This document shows positions 1-14,200 of a stretch of DNA of 64,000 bases, one piece after another; position 1 is the stretch's first letter; each line of letters begins with the position of its first letter. Below the pieces are notes generated by a model. That model was not told the origin of the DNA, did no database searches, and was given only the letters and a program-made list of their open reading frames with translations. This DNA comes from Isohypsibius dastychi (taxonomy: Eukaryota > Tardigrada > Eutardigrada > Parachela > Isohypsibiidae): NCBI GenBank assembly GCA_034696485.1, contig JAQIWT010000003.1, forward strand, positions 51,007-115,006. The letters run 5' to 3'. The position numbers were made by a program, and so were the translations under genes.

Positions 1-1325
1 TATTGCCGGGAACACAATCAATCGCGCTCGATATGACGGGTCGGAAGTTGAAGTTGTAGTCCGAAATGGTAAGTCTATATCATATCGGTGCTTTGTCATG
101 GATTAATGTTCATTCTTCTTCTAGTGCAATCGGCGGAAGGTTTAGCCATTGACCATGTTAGTGGCAACATTTTCTGGACCGATTCCGCCAGCGATCACAT
201 CGCGGTGGCTAAATTGTCGGATTTGAAAAGCGGCTCAAAGGTCATCATCGGCAAAAATCTTTCCAATCCACGTGCGATCGCTGTTCACCCTGCTCGCGGG
301 TAAGGGCATTGATTTTCTGGCCAAAAAAATGAAGGCTTTCGGTTGTTTAAACTAGAAAATAGCAATCTGCTCAATTGTCAAAAACTTCTATGCAACAGGT
401 TCTCACTCGTACACATTGTCATATTTTCATTTGGTTTATCCTGCTCTAAGGACATCACACTGATTTTGTTCTTTTTCAGATCTATATATTGGACTGACTG
501 GAACCGTTTGGAGCCGAAAATTGAAACTGCGAATACCGACGGAACCGAGCGACAAGCTTTGGTCAGCCGCGACCTTGGTCTTCCAAATGCTCTGACTATT
601 GATTTCCTGACCGACGAAATCTGTTGGGCAGATGCAGGTAAGATGTTGTCGGAACCCAAGTTATTTGTTGTACAGAAGTCGTGTAATTCCAGTCTGACGA
701 TTCGAGGTTCATATGACATATTTGATTGCCTTACAGGTGCTCAAAAAATTGAATGTGCTTCCATCAACGGACAAAACAGACGTTTGATATTTGTTGGCAC
801 GACATATCCTTTTGGAATCACTCTTCACTCAAACACAATTTTCTGGACGGACTGGACAGCGTAAGTAATGCCGCACACAGTGTTTGACACTTACGTATTT
901 GTAAAAGTTGACCGTGTCTATCAGAGGGAACATCCGCAGAACCTAAAGATAACATAGGATGCACGAGCATTCTGTTGTGATGGAAAAAGTCAGCACGAAA
1001 CACAACTGTGTTTATTTTTGCAGGAATACCGTTATGAGTGTCAGTAAGCATGGTGGCGCTTCACGTTCTTATGAACTTCCGCTTGGCAGCAGCGGTAAAG
1101 TCTACGGTATCGTTGCTGTTCCCGAACAATGCCCTAGACGTGAGTAGTTCAATACATCGAGATGTGCATTCAACATAATGCCTGATTTTGTTTGCAGTTC
1201 AAAACGCCTGTGCAGCCGGAAATGGTGGATGCACTCATATCTGCTTGCCTCTTCCAGGAGGAAGAAATGCTTGTGTTTGTCCAGATGGTGTCAGTTCTGA
1301 TCAGTGCCGGCCAAGTGCTGTGTAA
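1..1325 (+). CDS. nid: Nidogen (entactin), C-terminal part; 5' end outside window
   Basis: Basement-membrane glycoprotein that links laminin and collagen IV; secreted. Six exons are visible (about 1-67, 125-299, 480-637, 737-860, 1024-1140, 1198-1325), all with GT-AG junctions that keep frame. They encode the last YWTD/LDL-receptor-type beta-propeller blades (NIFWTD, SIYWTDWNR, EICWADAG, TIFWTDWTA) and then one C-terminal EGF-like domain (NACAAGNGGCTHICLPLPGG...CVCPDG...DQC) just before the stop TAA. A propeller followed by a single terminal EGF is the nidogen G3 arrangement. Blade motifs such as PKIET, LVSRDLGLPNAL and YPFGIT match what I recall of vertebrate nidogen better than LRP or LDLR, which continue with further repeats or a membrane anchor. 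The reading is open at base 1, so the start, the G1/G2 domains and the promoter lie upstream. Confidence 0.88.
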
Positions 1326-4300
1326 ATCGTTTGGGTTGACTTAAGAGTTAAGACGCAAAATATTGTGGATTGAAGTTTCATATTTCGAAATTCTCGTTAC
1401 TGTTCTTTGTTTTCTATTTTTTGTCATGTCCAGTTTATAAAGTAGCAGCTACGACTGGCCACCTTTTCATTGACGCGTACTTAATTGACCTTTCCTCACC
1501 TTTGAAGCGCTTGTAATGTGGAGAACTCTTTCCGCAAAACTCCACATCGTCTGAAGCCCAAATTAAATAGATGGAGCCGGCAGATGAGCGACGTGCCGAA
1601 TGCGAGGGTAGACGTCGACATACAAATGAAAGGTCATGAAAATCTGGAACAGTTTTCCACTATGTAGCACCCTTTCGAAAGTGGTCCGTTCAAGTTCACG
1701 GTTTCACGGATCTGACAGGTTTCCCGGAAACCTGTTCGAGACCATTTCCGTCTGGAAAATGTTGTAACTTATACACATGCGAAGTTGTTTGGGACCGCAC
1801 ATCTTTGACGAAAATTTCCATTTCGCATCCACGCACTTTTTTCGCACATTTTGAAAATGGTACCCATTTTCTGATCCCTTGCTACCATAGGATACCCTAC
1901 TGGTCCCCGGGCGCATTCTGATTCTATTTTCAACAATGTTATTTCCGTTGGGTTTTGGACATTCATTTGAACGATACCTGGAGAAAAGGCCCAAGAAGGT
2001 ATTCATAGTAATGCACGAAAAACTGTCTGACTGAGAAATTCTTTCATTTTCGATTTCGTTATCAGGAAGAAAGGTTTGCGGAGGATTTGGTCAAAAACCA
2101 TGGAAATGTTGAAGAAGCAGACTGGTCCGCCGTTCAGGTATGATGCCGACTGTGACATCCTAACAGATGTTCAGTTACTCTTACATTGAGCAGCTGCAGC
2201 GACCTACCATTCTCACCCTTGTTTTCCTGCATATGGACTCTGTCTCGCGGATTAGCTGTTGAATTCCAACTTGTTTTTTGAAGAGCCTTATCCTGCAATC
2301 GAGGAGGATGAGTAATGAAGTGTGGCCAGTTACTTTTGTTCCGCGTACCTTTTGACCTTTCTTACACTGCCTTTTCGAGGAGGGCTGCCTTGCCTCACAA
2401 ACAATGAACTCTCCACAGTGCTACCGTATTGTAATGTAATTCTTACTTGGTGCATACAGTATAAACCATTCCATTTCTTCTTGCGGCGTCAATTAGAGAA
2501 CGATAAAAACGTGTAGGAAGAACCCCAATCCACGATTTGTCGAATCGTGTTATATGATAAAATGTAAGGGAGCGAATAATCTTCCCACAGTGAAGTTGCC
2601 ACAACTGGGACTACCAGGTGACACGAGTTTGCAAATGTGGTTGTTATTTTATGCTCGATATCTGATTCTATGGGATCGTACCGGTAGGTATCCTTGACAT
2701 AGGGCCACGCTGGGTGAATTGCCATCTGTGGCAACCCAAAACATCGGTAATTTCTCACGGTTCATTCATTTTGACAGCGGTCACCACCAACCCAAAAAAC
2801 ACGTCTACCTACTACAACGAGATCAGTTTAATGGTCCATATTCTACGGTGTCTTTACCGGATGACGTACATTACATAAACCGCGACAGAAAATCTCATAA
2901 CGCTACGGTTCAAGAATTAAACTGCAAACGTCCAAGTTATTCTATTCAGGAAAGTGCGGTGGTTGGCGGAACTGATTTCACGTCAGTAAACACACATCTT
3001 CACGTGCCTTGTTTTCCTAACCGTTAGGTCTTGAAAGAAAGTTGAGGGAAAGAGTGTTGTCATATTTTTGATACATTGATTTACATCGCGTCCTGGTCAT
3101 CCCGATTGTTGCCTCTGTGATACCCTCAGGATTAACACGAATTCGCGCCCAGATTCACTAGAAGCGGTAAGGGATCAAATTCCATGAGTGTCGGCATGCG
3201 AAAAATCGTGGTTATTATTTATGATTATTTTTTTAAAGCCACCTTTTCTAATGTGTTGTAAATAAATAAGTCAGATTTTGTGTAATCGGAATTCTCGACA
3301 AATTAAATGTTACTCGAAAATTGAACCAGCTTCCTTTGTTCGGCTGGGGTCTTTAACGGAGAACTGCGTACACCCTGGGGCATTAGCGTACACCTCGATA
3401 ATTCTCGTTTGTTTACGTTCTGGGAATTTCGGTTCTGGAATTATTAGAATTTCGATCGATGTAGTTCTCCTGAATTCCAAATGCTCTGGTTTTACTCCGA
3501 TGAAATTCGTGCGATCCGTCAAGAACACCATTCTGACTGATCCGTTTCCCATCAAGATCCAATTGTTCGAGAAAGATCAGGATGCATGTCGATTATCCCA
3601 AAACATTTTGAGTCCTGACGCCTGTTTTATTCTTGCCATTCTGCGTTCTTCTACTGCGCGTTTCAGGATGGAACAAATATGGTGCTTGTTTGTTGGCGCT
3701 TCACCTGCTGCAAGCCGTGCGTCTGAGCACCATCTGCGCCCCGGAATGCTTTGTCAAACAACATGCAGCTCTTGTCTACCTGTTTGGTATTCCTGGTCAG
3801 CGGTTCACCTACTACTTAGTTGTCAACCCATCCATCCATCGCCCTGCATAATCTTCGTCATCGAAGAGTTGCGATTTTCGGTTTGAGGAATCGAAATAGG
3901 AGCTTTAATTTCTATTTCCGCCTTGAATCCGCCGGACGAGTTGGGAATTTTTGATGCCAAAGTTTTCTGCAAGTTGAGGTTTAATCTTGTCATTTCCGCT
4001 GATGAGACGAACGTGCTTTCCGCCATGTCATCTTCACACCCGGTCAAGGATAATGGAACTGAAACTTGTTGAGAACGCGTCTGTGTTTATGGGAAGCAAC
4101 TTCAGCCGTGAAGGCATCTTCAAAGAGAAAGTGAATCTTTTTCAAGTCTTTATCTTGAGGCCTTGTGAAAAATGATTTTAGAGAAAGTCGTAACAAATGA
4201 CAAGCCGATTCGCCTGGATTGCTCGACTAAGGATCTCGACCTCGAGGCAAATCTATTCAGTGATTTTGGCGGAATTAAGTTTCCGCGGTTTGTGGTTGGA

Positions 4301-5279
4301 TCCTTTTTTGCGTTGGTCGGAAATTAGTCCGTATTCTGTTTTCATCTGAACGATAACTAACGTCGTTAAACCTGTTGATCCGCATTGTACAGATTTCGTG
4401 ACTGAGTGATCAGATTCTGATTTTTCAGATTGATCAGATGGACCGGATTAATGGACTGTTGAAACTCGCCCAGTATTATTAACCGGATTGTACATTATTC
4501 AATTGACCAACTGCACTGAGATCGTATGACCTTTTGGGGATTGTGTGAATTCTCGGGAGCTGAAGACTTATTAGGTAAGATGTTTTGGTTCTGATAAGTG
4601 GCAAATATCCCCATGTACGTACTCAGTTTTGGAGCTCTAGGTCATTCATTTTGTTCAGGTTGATCTCATTTATCCATCGACTTATGAGATTTATTTGCTC
4701 GGTGCAAATATATTCGCAAGCATATCCGGAGTGCTGACTAATGAAAAACCATTATTTTTCTAATCGGCCACCTTTTATAGGTTTATGAGATTTATTGCTT
4801 TCTAATTTTGTTCCACGTCACTTTTAGCTCACATGCAGTATTGGCTCCATGTCAGTTTGTGATCCTTGTTGAAAGCCGTCGAAATCTGTTTTCGAAATCT
4901 GCAAGGTTTTTCATTTCTTTTTATTATATCCTAACGGCGGAAGTATGAAATTTTGTAAGATATCTGCGAATGTCTTCTTTCGGTTTTTTCATAAATGTGA
5001 AGATAAGAAAACAGTTTTAATGCAATGTTGTTCAAGCGTCACTCAGAAAAGGTCGTACTCTTTATGTTAAACTCGGCTCTGTCGTAAAACGAGATTGTTA
5101 AAGCTCATGTAATTATCGATGTGGTTTATGTAAATCATTTCCGCTCTCTGCTTTCTTTTCAGGTGGAACCAGTGAGGTGTGAATGCGAGACCCGTGTGGA
5201 ACCGGTGTTCTTTCGGTCGCCGTTTAGCTGGAATCTGGTTTCGAGGGGGTAACAAGACCACACGGCAACGCAGCGGATC
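1326..5279. other. Intergenic stretch, no assigned gene; possible isolated exons
   Basis: Nearly 4 kb between the nidogen stop and the start of the long disordered-protein gene. No gene can be assembled. Three pieces have coding-like composition. One is a minus-strand open frame at 3310-3592 (listed separately). Another is a plus frame at about 2779-2979 flanked by a plausible acceptor (ttgacag) and donor (gtcagt). The third is a short plus exon-like piece at about 2068-2138 encoding EERFAEDLVKNHGNVEEADW. The last ~200 bases before 5280 probably contain the 5' UTR of the downstream gene. An AATAAA occurs near 3258 with no clear owner. Confidence 0.5.
3310..3592 (-). CDS. Possible exon with major-sperm-protein/VAP-like domain pattern (tentative)
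   Basis: Read on the minus strand, this open frame gives an all-beta-looking run: SVRMVFLTDRTNFIGVKPEH, then L-E-F, then SIEILI, ending at a TAA near 3310. The spacing of hydrophobic residues, the F-x-x-V-x-P core and the following S-I-E-I-x-I strand match the pattern of MSP/VAP beta-sandwich domains (V-F-K-V-x-T...V-x-P...S-x-x-I-x-V). That match is recalled family knowledge, not a search. A second coding-like minus frame upstream (about 4030-3835, containing MAESTFVSSAEMTRLNLNLQ) could be an earlier exon. I could not connect the pieces convincingly, and the plus strand is also open over part of this range, so the gene may be real, decayed or a chance reading. Confidence 0.28.
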
Positions 5280-8200
5280 ATGACGAGAACAGAATCCACC
5301 TGCATGAAGCCTTCACTAAGTACCGGCGGATTTGATTGCCAACATTGCGGATTACATGTTGACGAGTGTATTGAAGAAGACGACAACTATTTACAGGTAG
5401 GCAAGTAGCCCGCTCGCTGTGCTTTCATTATGTAATCCACTTTACTCGTATTCTCCATTGTGTTTTTATTCATGCGGACCTTCTGTTCATTGCTATTGTT
5501 GGGATCGTTTTTCGCCGTCTTGAGATTTTCTTTTCGATGCGTTTATGAGTTGATTCATGCGTCGCGACTCAAGCGGAATCATAGCTGCTTGAGTTTTTTG
5601 TCTTTTATGAACGACCGAAAGTGAGCCGGTAATTCCTACTTCTTTCGACTCACCCGAGATGTTGTATTAGTCAGGTGATTGGTAATTATATAAGACCAGA
5701 AAATATTTTGCTCCGGGGTTAGTGTGGATTTTTTTCGGCTGTCGCCGCTCTTCCGTTTAGCTTTCCTTTTGAGTTTTTTCTGATTTTTATGAGTCCGTTA
5801 ATCTTGACTACCATAACTTATGTTGTTGCAATTTTCTAATTGTTCGAATTTCGTTCTGTCAACATTGTTGAATCTTTGATATTTGCCTGAATTCTTTATT
5901 TCAATTCCGTTTGGCTTTGCTTTTGTGCAAATGGCGTGGGAGGATAGTTCCCTATCCAGTGAATCGGTGATTATTTTGTTTGAATAGGGGCAGAGCAAAG
6001 CTTTTTGTGGAACTGAAAGATCGTTTCTTCCCTGGATGCAGTGCCCTGTTATTTTCATTTGCCGAAAATTTGGTTTTTGGTTATACTTAACTGTTTTTTC
6101 GACGTTTGAGTAGTTCAAGCTATTTTCTGATATGTTTTTACATCTTACGTTATATCTTAATTTTCGGCTATTCTTGTGCAGTTTAACTTCAGTGTGTTCC
6201 TCTTGATGCTTTTTTGTGAGGTTTCACATCGATTTTAGTTTGGACTTTCATCGTTATAATTGACTGTGAAAGTGAGCCGATAAGTTGGGAGATTGAAAAG
6301 CGATTAGCTATATAAACAGTCGATACCATATTTATGGTAATCATATCTGACCAACCTAAACAAGACAAATTTGTTTGTGATAATTTTTCTCTGGCCAGAT
6401 TGTGAAGATCAAGTATTTTTGAATCACGTTTTCGAACTTCATGGTTTTCATTTATTGCAGGATGAACGATTTGTAACGGAGCGAGAATATGAGGAAACTA
6501 ATACCGGTCGGATCCTCTCGACAACCGCTCACCATACCCGTTTGTACACCGATCTAGCACGAAACTCCTTGAACCGGAAGTCACCGATCGGTGCGTTTTT
6601 ATTGGATCAAATGGATTCAAATGCATTTCGTGATGCTCCCCTATCAAACGCTCGTCAACCTGACTTGAGGACCTTCACTTTCCGGAACTCGATTTCGTCT
6701 TCCGAGCCAACTAAACATGTGATTGTATATGATGTCGTGAATAGATCTCCTCGATTCACGATCAAGACGATTCCCAGGAGGATTGCCTCTTCGACGGAAA
6801 CTTCATCAGTTGCCGATAGCGAAGAGATTTCTGTCGATGGAGAGGAATATTCAGCTGATGTTGACAACGCTGAGGTGTTGGTTGACTGGCCGCAACAGCT
6901 GGAACCTGGAGAAGTGTCGGTTGATGGACCGGAAGTTGGGCAATTTGATTATCAGGTGAGTGTGGTTTTGATTACTGCGCTCGGTTACCCGGCGAGTCTA
7001 AATTTTCATTCATTGCACAAGATTGTGAAACAAGGTATTTTGAATTTTTTTTCGCGTAAGATTTTTGGAAAATGACGGATTTTCCTCCAAAATCGTTATG
7101 ATTTTATTCGTCGAGTTGTGAGTGTTTCAGACAGCCGGAATTTTCTTATCGGCGGTTATGAAAACTGTGTTCAGTTTTATAGTCATTTAATATCGAACGG
7201 CATACTTCGACTTGATATTCTTAGTAGCTGCGGGATGTAAAAGAATCGATAATGTAAAGCGCCGTCATACCAGAACTATTTTATTGAAGCAGCAGGTAAC
7301 ATACTCGATCCAGGCGAATATTGATTGAATTACACGCTCCACTTCGGAATTCCTGACTTCACCTGAAATTCCCTTGTTTATCATTGTTATTGTCCCGCAC
7401 CGGATAGTATTTACATTGATCCAAATTTATTCCCTGTTGATTCATTTTAGAACAATGAGGAGTATTTACTGATTTCTCGTGGCTGAACTTTTTAGCCATG
7501 AATTCGGTGAGTTGGTCTGCGACGCATAAGTTGGAACAGGTTACTAAATTGGTCGGTTTCTCAGGTGGTGTGTATAACGCGTGCAGTAATTAGATTTGTG
7601 AGTAATACGGATTTTTCCCGCGTGGTTGTTGTTATGAGTTATGTTCAAAAATCGCGATAAGAATCTAGTGCGACGATTAGAGTTAGTTCGTTCTGGGAAA
7701 ACTTTCGGGAAAATGTTGTTTGATTTTCAAAAATTCGACATGCATCTGATGGTTTTTGTAGCGGGTTATGTACTCATGTTTTTTATTGGACTGTTTGCCC
7801 TAATTAGTTTCCGGGCAGTTTGGAAAAAATGGGTAAATATTCGTTCAGTTGATTTTAGTCAGTTTGCCTTTTTGTTTTATTTGGATGTTACCCTCGTTGA
7901 CCCTCCTCCAATATTGACGTTTTTTCTCTTTTCCTCCTCCAGCAACAAATGATTTATGCTCCTCAAACTGCCGGCTCATCAAATACAACCACGTATTTCC
8001 AAGAATATAATCGCGAAGAATATAATCGAGGAAATTTGGACCGTCCAGCTTCTAGTCTTGTATCTCCCATTGAAACTGACACTTCCGCTGTGACCGACTC
8101 CATTTCGCCTGACTCATCAGGAGCACGCGTCTTCTCTCCAGAAAACCACTATACTTTGCCAACCATGACCCAAATGCATCCTTCAAAGTCAATGACGGAA

Positions 8201-11200
8201 ATCAATCTGTATAAAATATTCTATCCTGAGCGCCTCGCACCTGGAAATGTTGCGCCAGCTGCCGACGTTCCCTTTGTTCCTCACCATCTCCAAAGTGTCA
8301 AACGCTTAGCTCAATCAAGACAAACCGATATTATTAATCGCACGAAATCACCGTCAAATGTTTCGGGAAAATCAAGCGAGGAATTTCCCAGTCCGCCGAG
8401 TTTCGAGGAGCTTACCTTCAAAGGTCATGATTTTAATACGGTGAGAAAAAGATGGCATAGTGTTGAAACGCCGGTCAGAAAGTTGGAGGAGTACCGGAAA
8501 TCACCAGAGGAGAAAAAGTCGGTTGTAGTCCGCCCACCTGGCCAACTGGAAATCGCAGGAAGTGACGTGTCGATTGCCGAATTGAGTGAGAAGGCGAAAC
8601 GAGTTGTAGTGACAAGCAAAACTGACCAAGCTGGTGAGCGGAACGTCATTAATATTACACCGGCCCAGCTACCTTCAACTCCGTCCATTTCCACCTCACC
8701 AGTGCAAGTTCAAGTCCATCGGCAACAGTCACAGCAAAAACAACTTTTCGGCGGTTATGAAGTTGATAATGTCGAGGTGAAGACTGAGAAAGTTGGGCGA
8801 GAGAAAGTATCACCGGAAAAGGAACGTTTGACTAAATCGCCAAGTCAAGTCGTCCATAAAGAGGAATACGTCACCAAAAAAGTCGTCAAGCAATCAGGTA
8901 AGCACCGAAGATTAACAATATTAATTTAAGATTAGCTTTCGCGTGGAATAGTTTGCTTTATTTACTTTGTGATGACATTTATGTGAATTTTGAAGCAAAT
9001 ATGTTTTTACCGGTAATTATAATGGCAGGTAATAACAGATCGATATATGATCCAGATCCCGAGGGTTGACCTAGACCAAAAGTACTGGAAAATCGATTTT
9101 TTCCGTAGTTTGAATTTTGATTGACGGTGACGAATCCAGGTCATACGATTGTTTCGATTCCCGGAAACCTGGAAATAATAATATAAACCCAAGATTAATG
9201 CCGCATTTATTACGAGAGCTTTTTGAGAAGTTGAGCTCGTCTGGCTTTCGGCATTGATGATGTTAGCGTGTGGTTTTCAGCATTATTTATAAACGCATTT
9301 GAAAGCAGCAGTCAAGGACGAGGTTACACTACAAGAGCTCGCCAAAAAAACGCCAGACCGCTTTGCGGTGCCTTTCTGTTTATTATACTAATGACCAGTC
9401 TGTGCGTTCTGCGGTTTAACGATGGCGAAAATCATCGCATCTGGCAATTCTATTTTTTCTGAATAAATAATTGCTGCACATTTTTATAGCGCTGGAAAAA
9501 ACATGATTTTCTTACTTTGAATTGTTTTTTCGTTTTTAAAAGTTTGTGATGCGAGCAAGCTTCTTTGTGCTTACTGCTTATTACTGCGTGAATAAGTCTC
9601 CATCAAAAGAAAATGATTGCAGTTTTTCGTTTTATGAAATTTGGAAATCTGACCAAATCTCAAAAGATGTTTCTTGTATGGAATGAAATTCCCCTGAAGC
9701 ATCATTCCGATCATCCAGTTATTTCACCTGATTCATGGTGGCTCTTCGTGATTTTTGGACAGAGAGAAAAATTTGTTGTTCGGTTGAGGGGTCAGACTTG
9801 TAAATTCATATGAAACTGCTCTCTGACTATTTTCTTCTCGTCATCCATTTTCGGCACTTGTTATTCGGAAAAACTAGTTTTTGCTGGAGAATATCTTTAC
9901 CTTGTCAGGCTTGACCGGTCAGATGAGAGAGGGCCTGCTGCTGGAGAATGTATGCTTTACCGCTTATCGCTTTCTGATAATATGATTTTTAAAATAACGC
10001 CCTTATTTCCACATTCCACGAATGTTTTGATTGTGATTTCCTTTAGCAGTTTTTTCACCTTGGTATTTTCTTAGTATGCCCACATGTTCGGAATGTCGAT
10101 TTTGATTTAATTTAGGTTTAGTTAATCCACGAAATAACCTGTGCTTTTAGCTGACAAATTTTTTTCGTTCGATTATTTTATCCTGGTTTTTTTTGCGGCT
10201 GATAAAAACTTCAGAAGTGTGAGAATCGGTTTTAATTCGGCCCCAGGCAAATCAGATTTATATTGTATCGACCGATAATCATAAGAGTTCAAGAAATGTA
10301 ATCAGCATCGATGTCGTTTAGAAGATGAGAGACAGTGTTTGTGCTGCATTGACTGTGAGGGGTCGAATTGACAATTGACCAGCAGATTTTCTTGTTCATT
10401 CTCTTGTGTGTTCTCGCAAAAAGCGCTGCAGGGTATCGGAAATTGGGTTTCTCATCTTGTCACGATCGGTTTTATCCCTGTCCAAGTGATTGCCCATCTA
10501 ATTGAGGCTAAAAGATTGATATTTCACAAGTCAGGACAAATTTTCCAGTGGACCTAATTTCAGAGCCTTCGATCGATGTGAATTGAATTCTGCGCAGTGT
10601 TGAAAAGAATTTCTAAGATGGTCTTGATAATTTCATAAAGATACGGAAGTAAAGTACCATTTGCAGTGAGTTGATTTATAATTCAAGCTTTGCTGTTGAT
10701 GCGAGTTTTGTTAATGTTCGTTTTAATTTTCACTATCTGCCATTTTTGAGACTAGGTAGTGTACTGTATTTCAAGATTTCAAACTTTTTTTCGACAAAAT
10801 ATTTTGAACGGTTTTACGCTCCTGTCGGCATTCTGTGACGACCTCATTTCCACAAATACCCATCCGCAACGTTGGGCAAATCAAATACCGAATTTAATAT
10901 CTCCGCAAATAACGCCGATAACTTATTGCGTCGATGCGTTGATAAGCCGGCTGAGGTACGTTGGACGCTTTTTTAATGCCCGGTTTTACGCTGTCGAATT
11001 TCACCAACGTTCGTTTGCTCCGATTTTCAACAGCCATTGTTCCGATATTATCTCAGACTTTTCGCTGACACATAATTGTTTTGTTTTGTTGGAATATTGG
11101 AATTTGAACCAAGATTTGATCTCCAAAAAAAATAATTCCATTGTTGGTATTTTGTTTCGTATTGATTGTTGGAATCTGGGGACCTGAACCATTACGTTAC

Positions 11201-14200
11201 GAGAAACATTCGGGAATACGACGTTATGTCCGGATTATGTGGGTTGGAATGGAAACTAATAACTGGTTTTGACGGCTTCTTTTAATTACAATTCGTTTTA
11301 TTGGATTGAAATGCACCCAATTTTAAGTCAGTTAGTTGGACAATTTTTTAATATCATGTAATAATGCTTTCCGCTGCCGACGCTTACGCTTGTAAGAAAC
11401 TGAGTGACTCGGTTTTCGGCCATTTCTTTTGTTTATGTCGATCGTGCTGTTCTTTGCTGAAACCTGATACTTAGCTCAAACTCAAACAAAGCGCCGTGTT
11501 TTTCCATTCAGGTGCTATTTTCTTGGTTATGTTCTAGTGGTTAAACAAGCAAATTAAGGAGGTTAATCGCTTCAATGGCTTTATATTTCCAGCCTCTGAA
11601 GCGCCAACGACTGCTGACATGCAGACCGCTACGTCCTTCTCCTACAATAATCGTGGGCTCACCGGAAGTAATATGAAGAGCTCACCAACAGGCTATGCAA
11701 CTTCCGCGCAGTTGCAAAGATTCTTGGCCTCTGATCGCGATGGCGGCGCTTCTACAGTATCATCGTTAACACTCCCGTATTCTGTCGATGGGACAAAAGT
11801 AATCTATCCAACTCGCTCTCAGCAAGCAGGTATGTTGTTTAATGGTCCAAGTTGTTGTGTTTTCTTCGAGGATTCACAGTTTCTGGTGGTTTGAAAAAAA
11901 ATTGAGAATATCCCAACAGTCAAATTTTCCGCCAAGAGTTGAAGAGTAATTTCTTAGAACAATATGTCGTCGGTACAGTTAGTACTTTCCCTTACATGAA
12001 AATGGATCTCAAATCTTGTTGCGGATATCTTTGACAACTGACTGAATTGACAAATGATTGCTGATATTTAGAAATAAACGCAGCCCTTCCATTCACCGGT
12101 CATTCTCTGGCAGAAATGGTTTTTGGTTGTTTGTTTTTACTCTTGAATGATAGAAGACAGCAAATTACAATATCTCTAAAAAACAGGTTCGAACATCAAC
12201 TTGACAGTGAGGTTGAAATAACTCTCCTCCTTAAAGGAGATTGTTAATCATAATAGTTCATTTTCTGAAGTTACTCGTACGCAGAGGTACCGATGTTTGT
12301 TAAAGTTAAATTTAAATGCAGTACGTAAGGATGGTGAGATTTTGCTGTAAAACTTGGCTTGCGTTTTCAGTTTTCTGATTTTCAGGTGGGGGATACGCAT
12401 CTTCTCGAGTGAGTACAACTTCGGAGTTGGATGGTTACCAGACATCCCCATCGCCAAGTATTCCAGACAGCAGTTATAGTCTGGCCTCGCGCGGAAGTGC
12501 GGGAAGACAGTCGCGACGCACTCATGCAACAATATATCTGAAAAGTGGCGAACCGGAAACCAGCTCGCAGAAATCTCGCTCAAAAGTGGATCTGACCGTA
12601 GAGAGTGAAACCGGCTTGCCGCTAGAGGAGCTGCAGCGCATACCGGCCAGTATGCAGGAACAAGTCCGCCGAGCTTCGTCTTCTTCGAGCTCTGGACGCG
12701 GGGTGCAGAAACTTACAATCAAGATGACGCTGAAAGAAACTAGGAGCAACTCTGGATCGACGGCGAATTTAGAAGGTCAGTAAGCGGGATTGGGACAGGT
12801 TTTAAACTGAATGCAAACTGAGATCAGTCACCTCAGATTGATCTGATTGGATTAACGGTTTGGTGCATAACCAGCTTTCTAGGATGTAATGATTCTGTTT
12901 TTTATTGTGAGCCGAATATTTGCATAATCTATTGTTAGAACGGTATTGTAGCTGCACAGAAATAGTGCTGACAACGACAGGTTTTTTGACGATTGTGCAT
13001 GATGTCGAGCATGACAACCATTGAATCAAGCTGAGCAGGGTTGACTTATAAACAGCTTCTAATAGTGCTGTTTTGTAAAAAACATCACTCGATTTGAATT
13101 GATAGGCGATACCGATGGAATGATATTATTTTGACCGAAACTGAAAATTATTACGGAAGAAAATTGTAATTTACAGCTCTTTAAGCGCAGTTCGGAACAC
13201 ATTCAGGTTGAAATAATCCAATGGAGTGAAGAACGAAGGAAACGGTAGACAATTCTGAGCAAATTTCACCTCAATTTAAAACCAGGTCGCAAAATGCAAT
13301 GAAAGTTTATCGATTTTGGCTGTTTCTGATTTTATACACGGAAAGTGAATGAAAATAAAACTATATAGTACATACTATACGGTACTATCGAACTCTAGTT
13401 TCAGTTCCTTCGTTTTACCGATTTCTAGTAATCACCGGAACTATAAGAGGAAAGAGGAACAGTCTAGCACATGCGATCGAAATTTTCAGTGTAAACACAG
13501 TATCAAAGAGAACTAGATTTGCTGCCTTAAGGTCACCATTTGTTCGTCAAACTAAAGTGGTGATTGTGGATGATTTTTCATTCGCCATATATTTTGGTGT
13601 GAATTAAACGTCTGAGTTCTTGAAATCATAGCAATGTACTTCGAATACTTTGTAGATGATTGTATGGTTTTTATGATTTTTAGGTGTGTCACCGTCGACG
13701 ATCCCATCTCCGAGTCAGGTAACTCAGGTGAGAAGCACTGACTCAGCCATCTCGGTAAGCCCGCCCGCTAACCGCAACAGTGATGATCTGCCGAATGGGG
13801 CGACAGCTGCGAGTACCACGTCCACCGCAAACACAAACACATCCTCTTATCGCTCTTCTCAACAACAGTTACTGCCAAGTAAACTCGCCGAAGCCGATCA
13901 CCGTCGCGCTGTTTCCTCATCATACTCGGCTATCACCAAATTTCTCCATCCGGCCACCAAGCGAGCCCACTCTGAGTCGAAAGCTAAATTGAGTGCCAGT
14001 CAAGTGGAATTATTCGAACCGGAAGTTATCATGACGGAAGTGCCCCAACAGCAACCGGGCTCCCGAGTTCCCATTTATGAGCGGCGTTTGATCAGCACAC
14101 GCGATTCATCCGCACGGAATTTCACGCCTTCAACCGAGAATTTCTTCCCTGCCAAAGCTATTCCGTATCGGTCGTATGAGCGATTGGATATCGAAAGTGA

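Noticed and set aside
1-1325. LDL-receptor-related protein (LRP) fragment
   Set aside because: The propeller ends with a single EGF domain and a stop, without LDL-A repeats or membrane anchor, and blade sequences match nidogen.
3278-3886. 202-codon plus-strand open frame
   Set aside because: Composition is irregular, no signal or domain is visible, and the competing minus frame over part of the same range has a better domain-like pattern.
9268-9813. Two small plus-strand frames inside the long intron
   Set aside because: Each is about 65 codons without acceptor/donor continuity in the gene's phase and without any domain.
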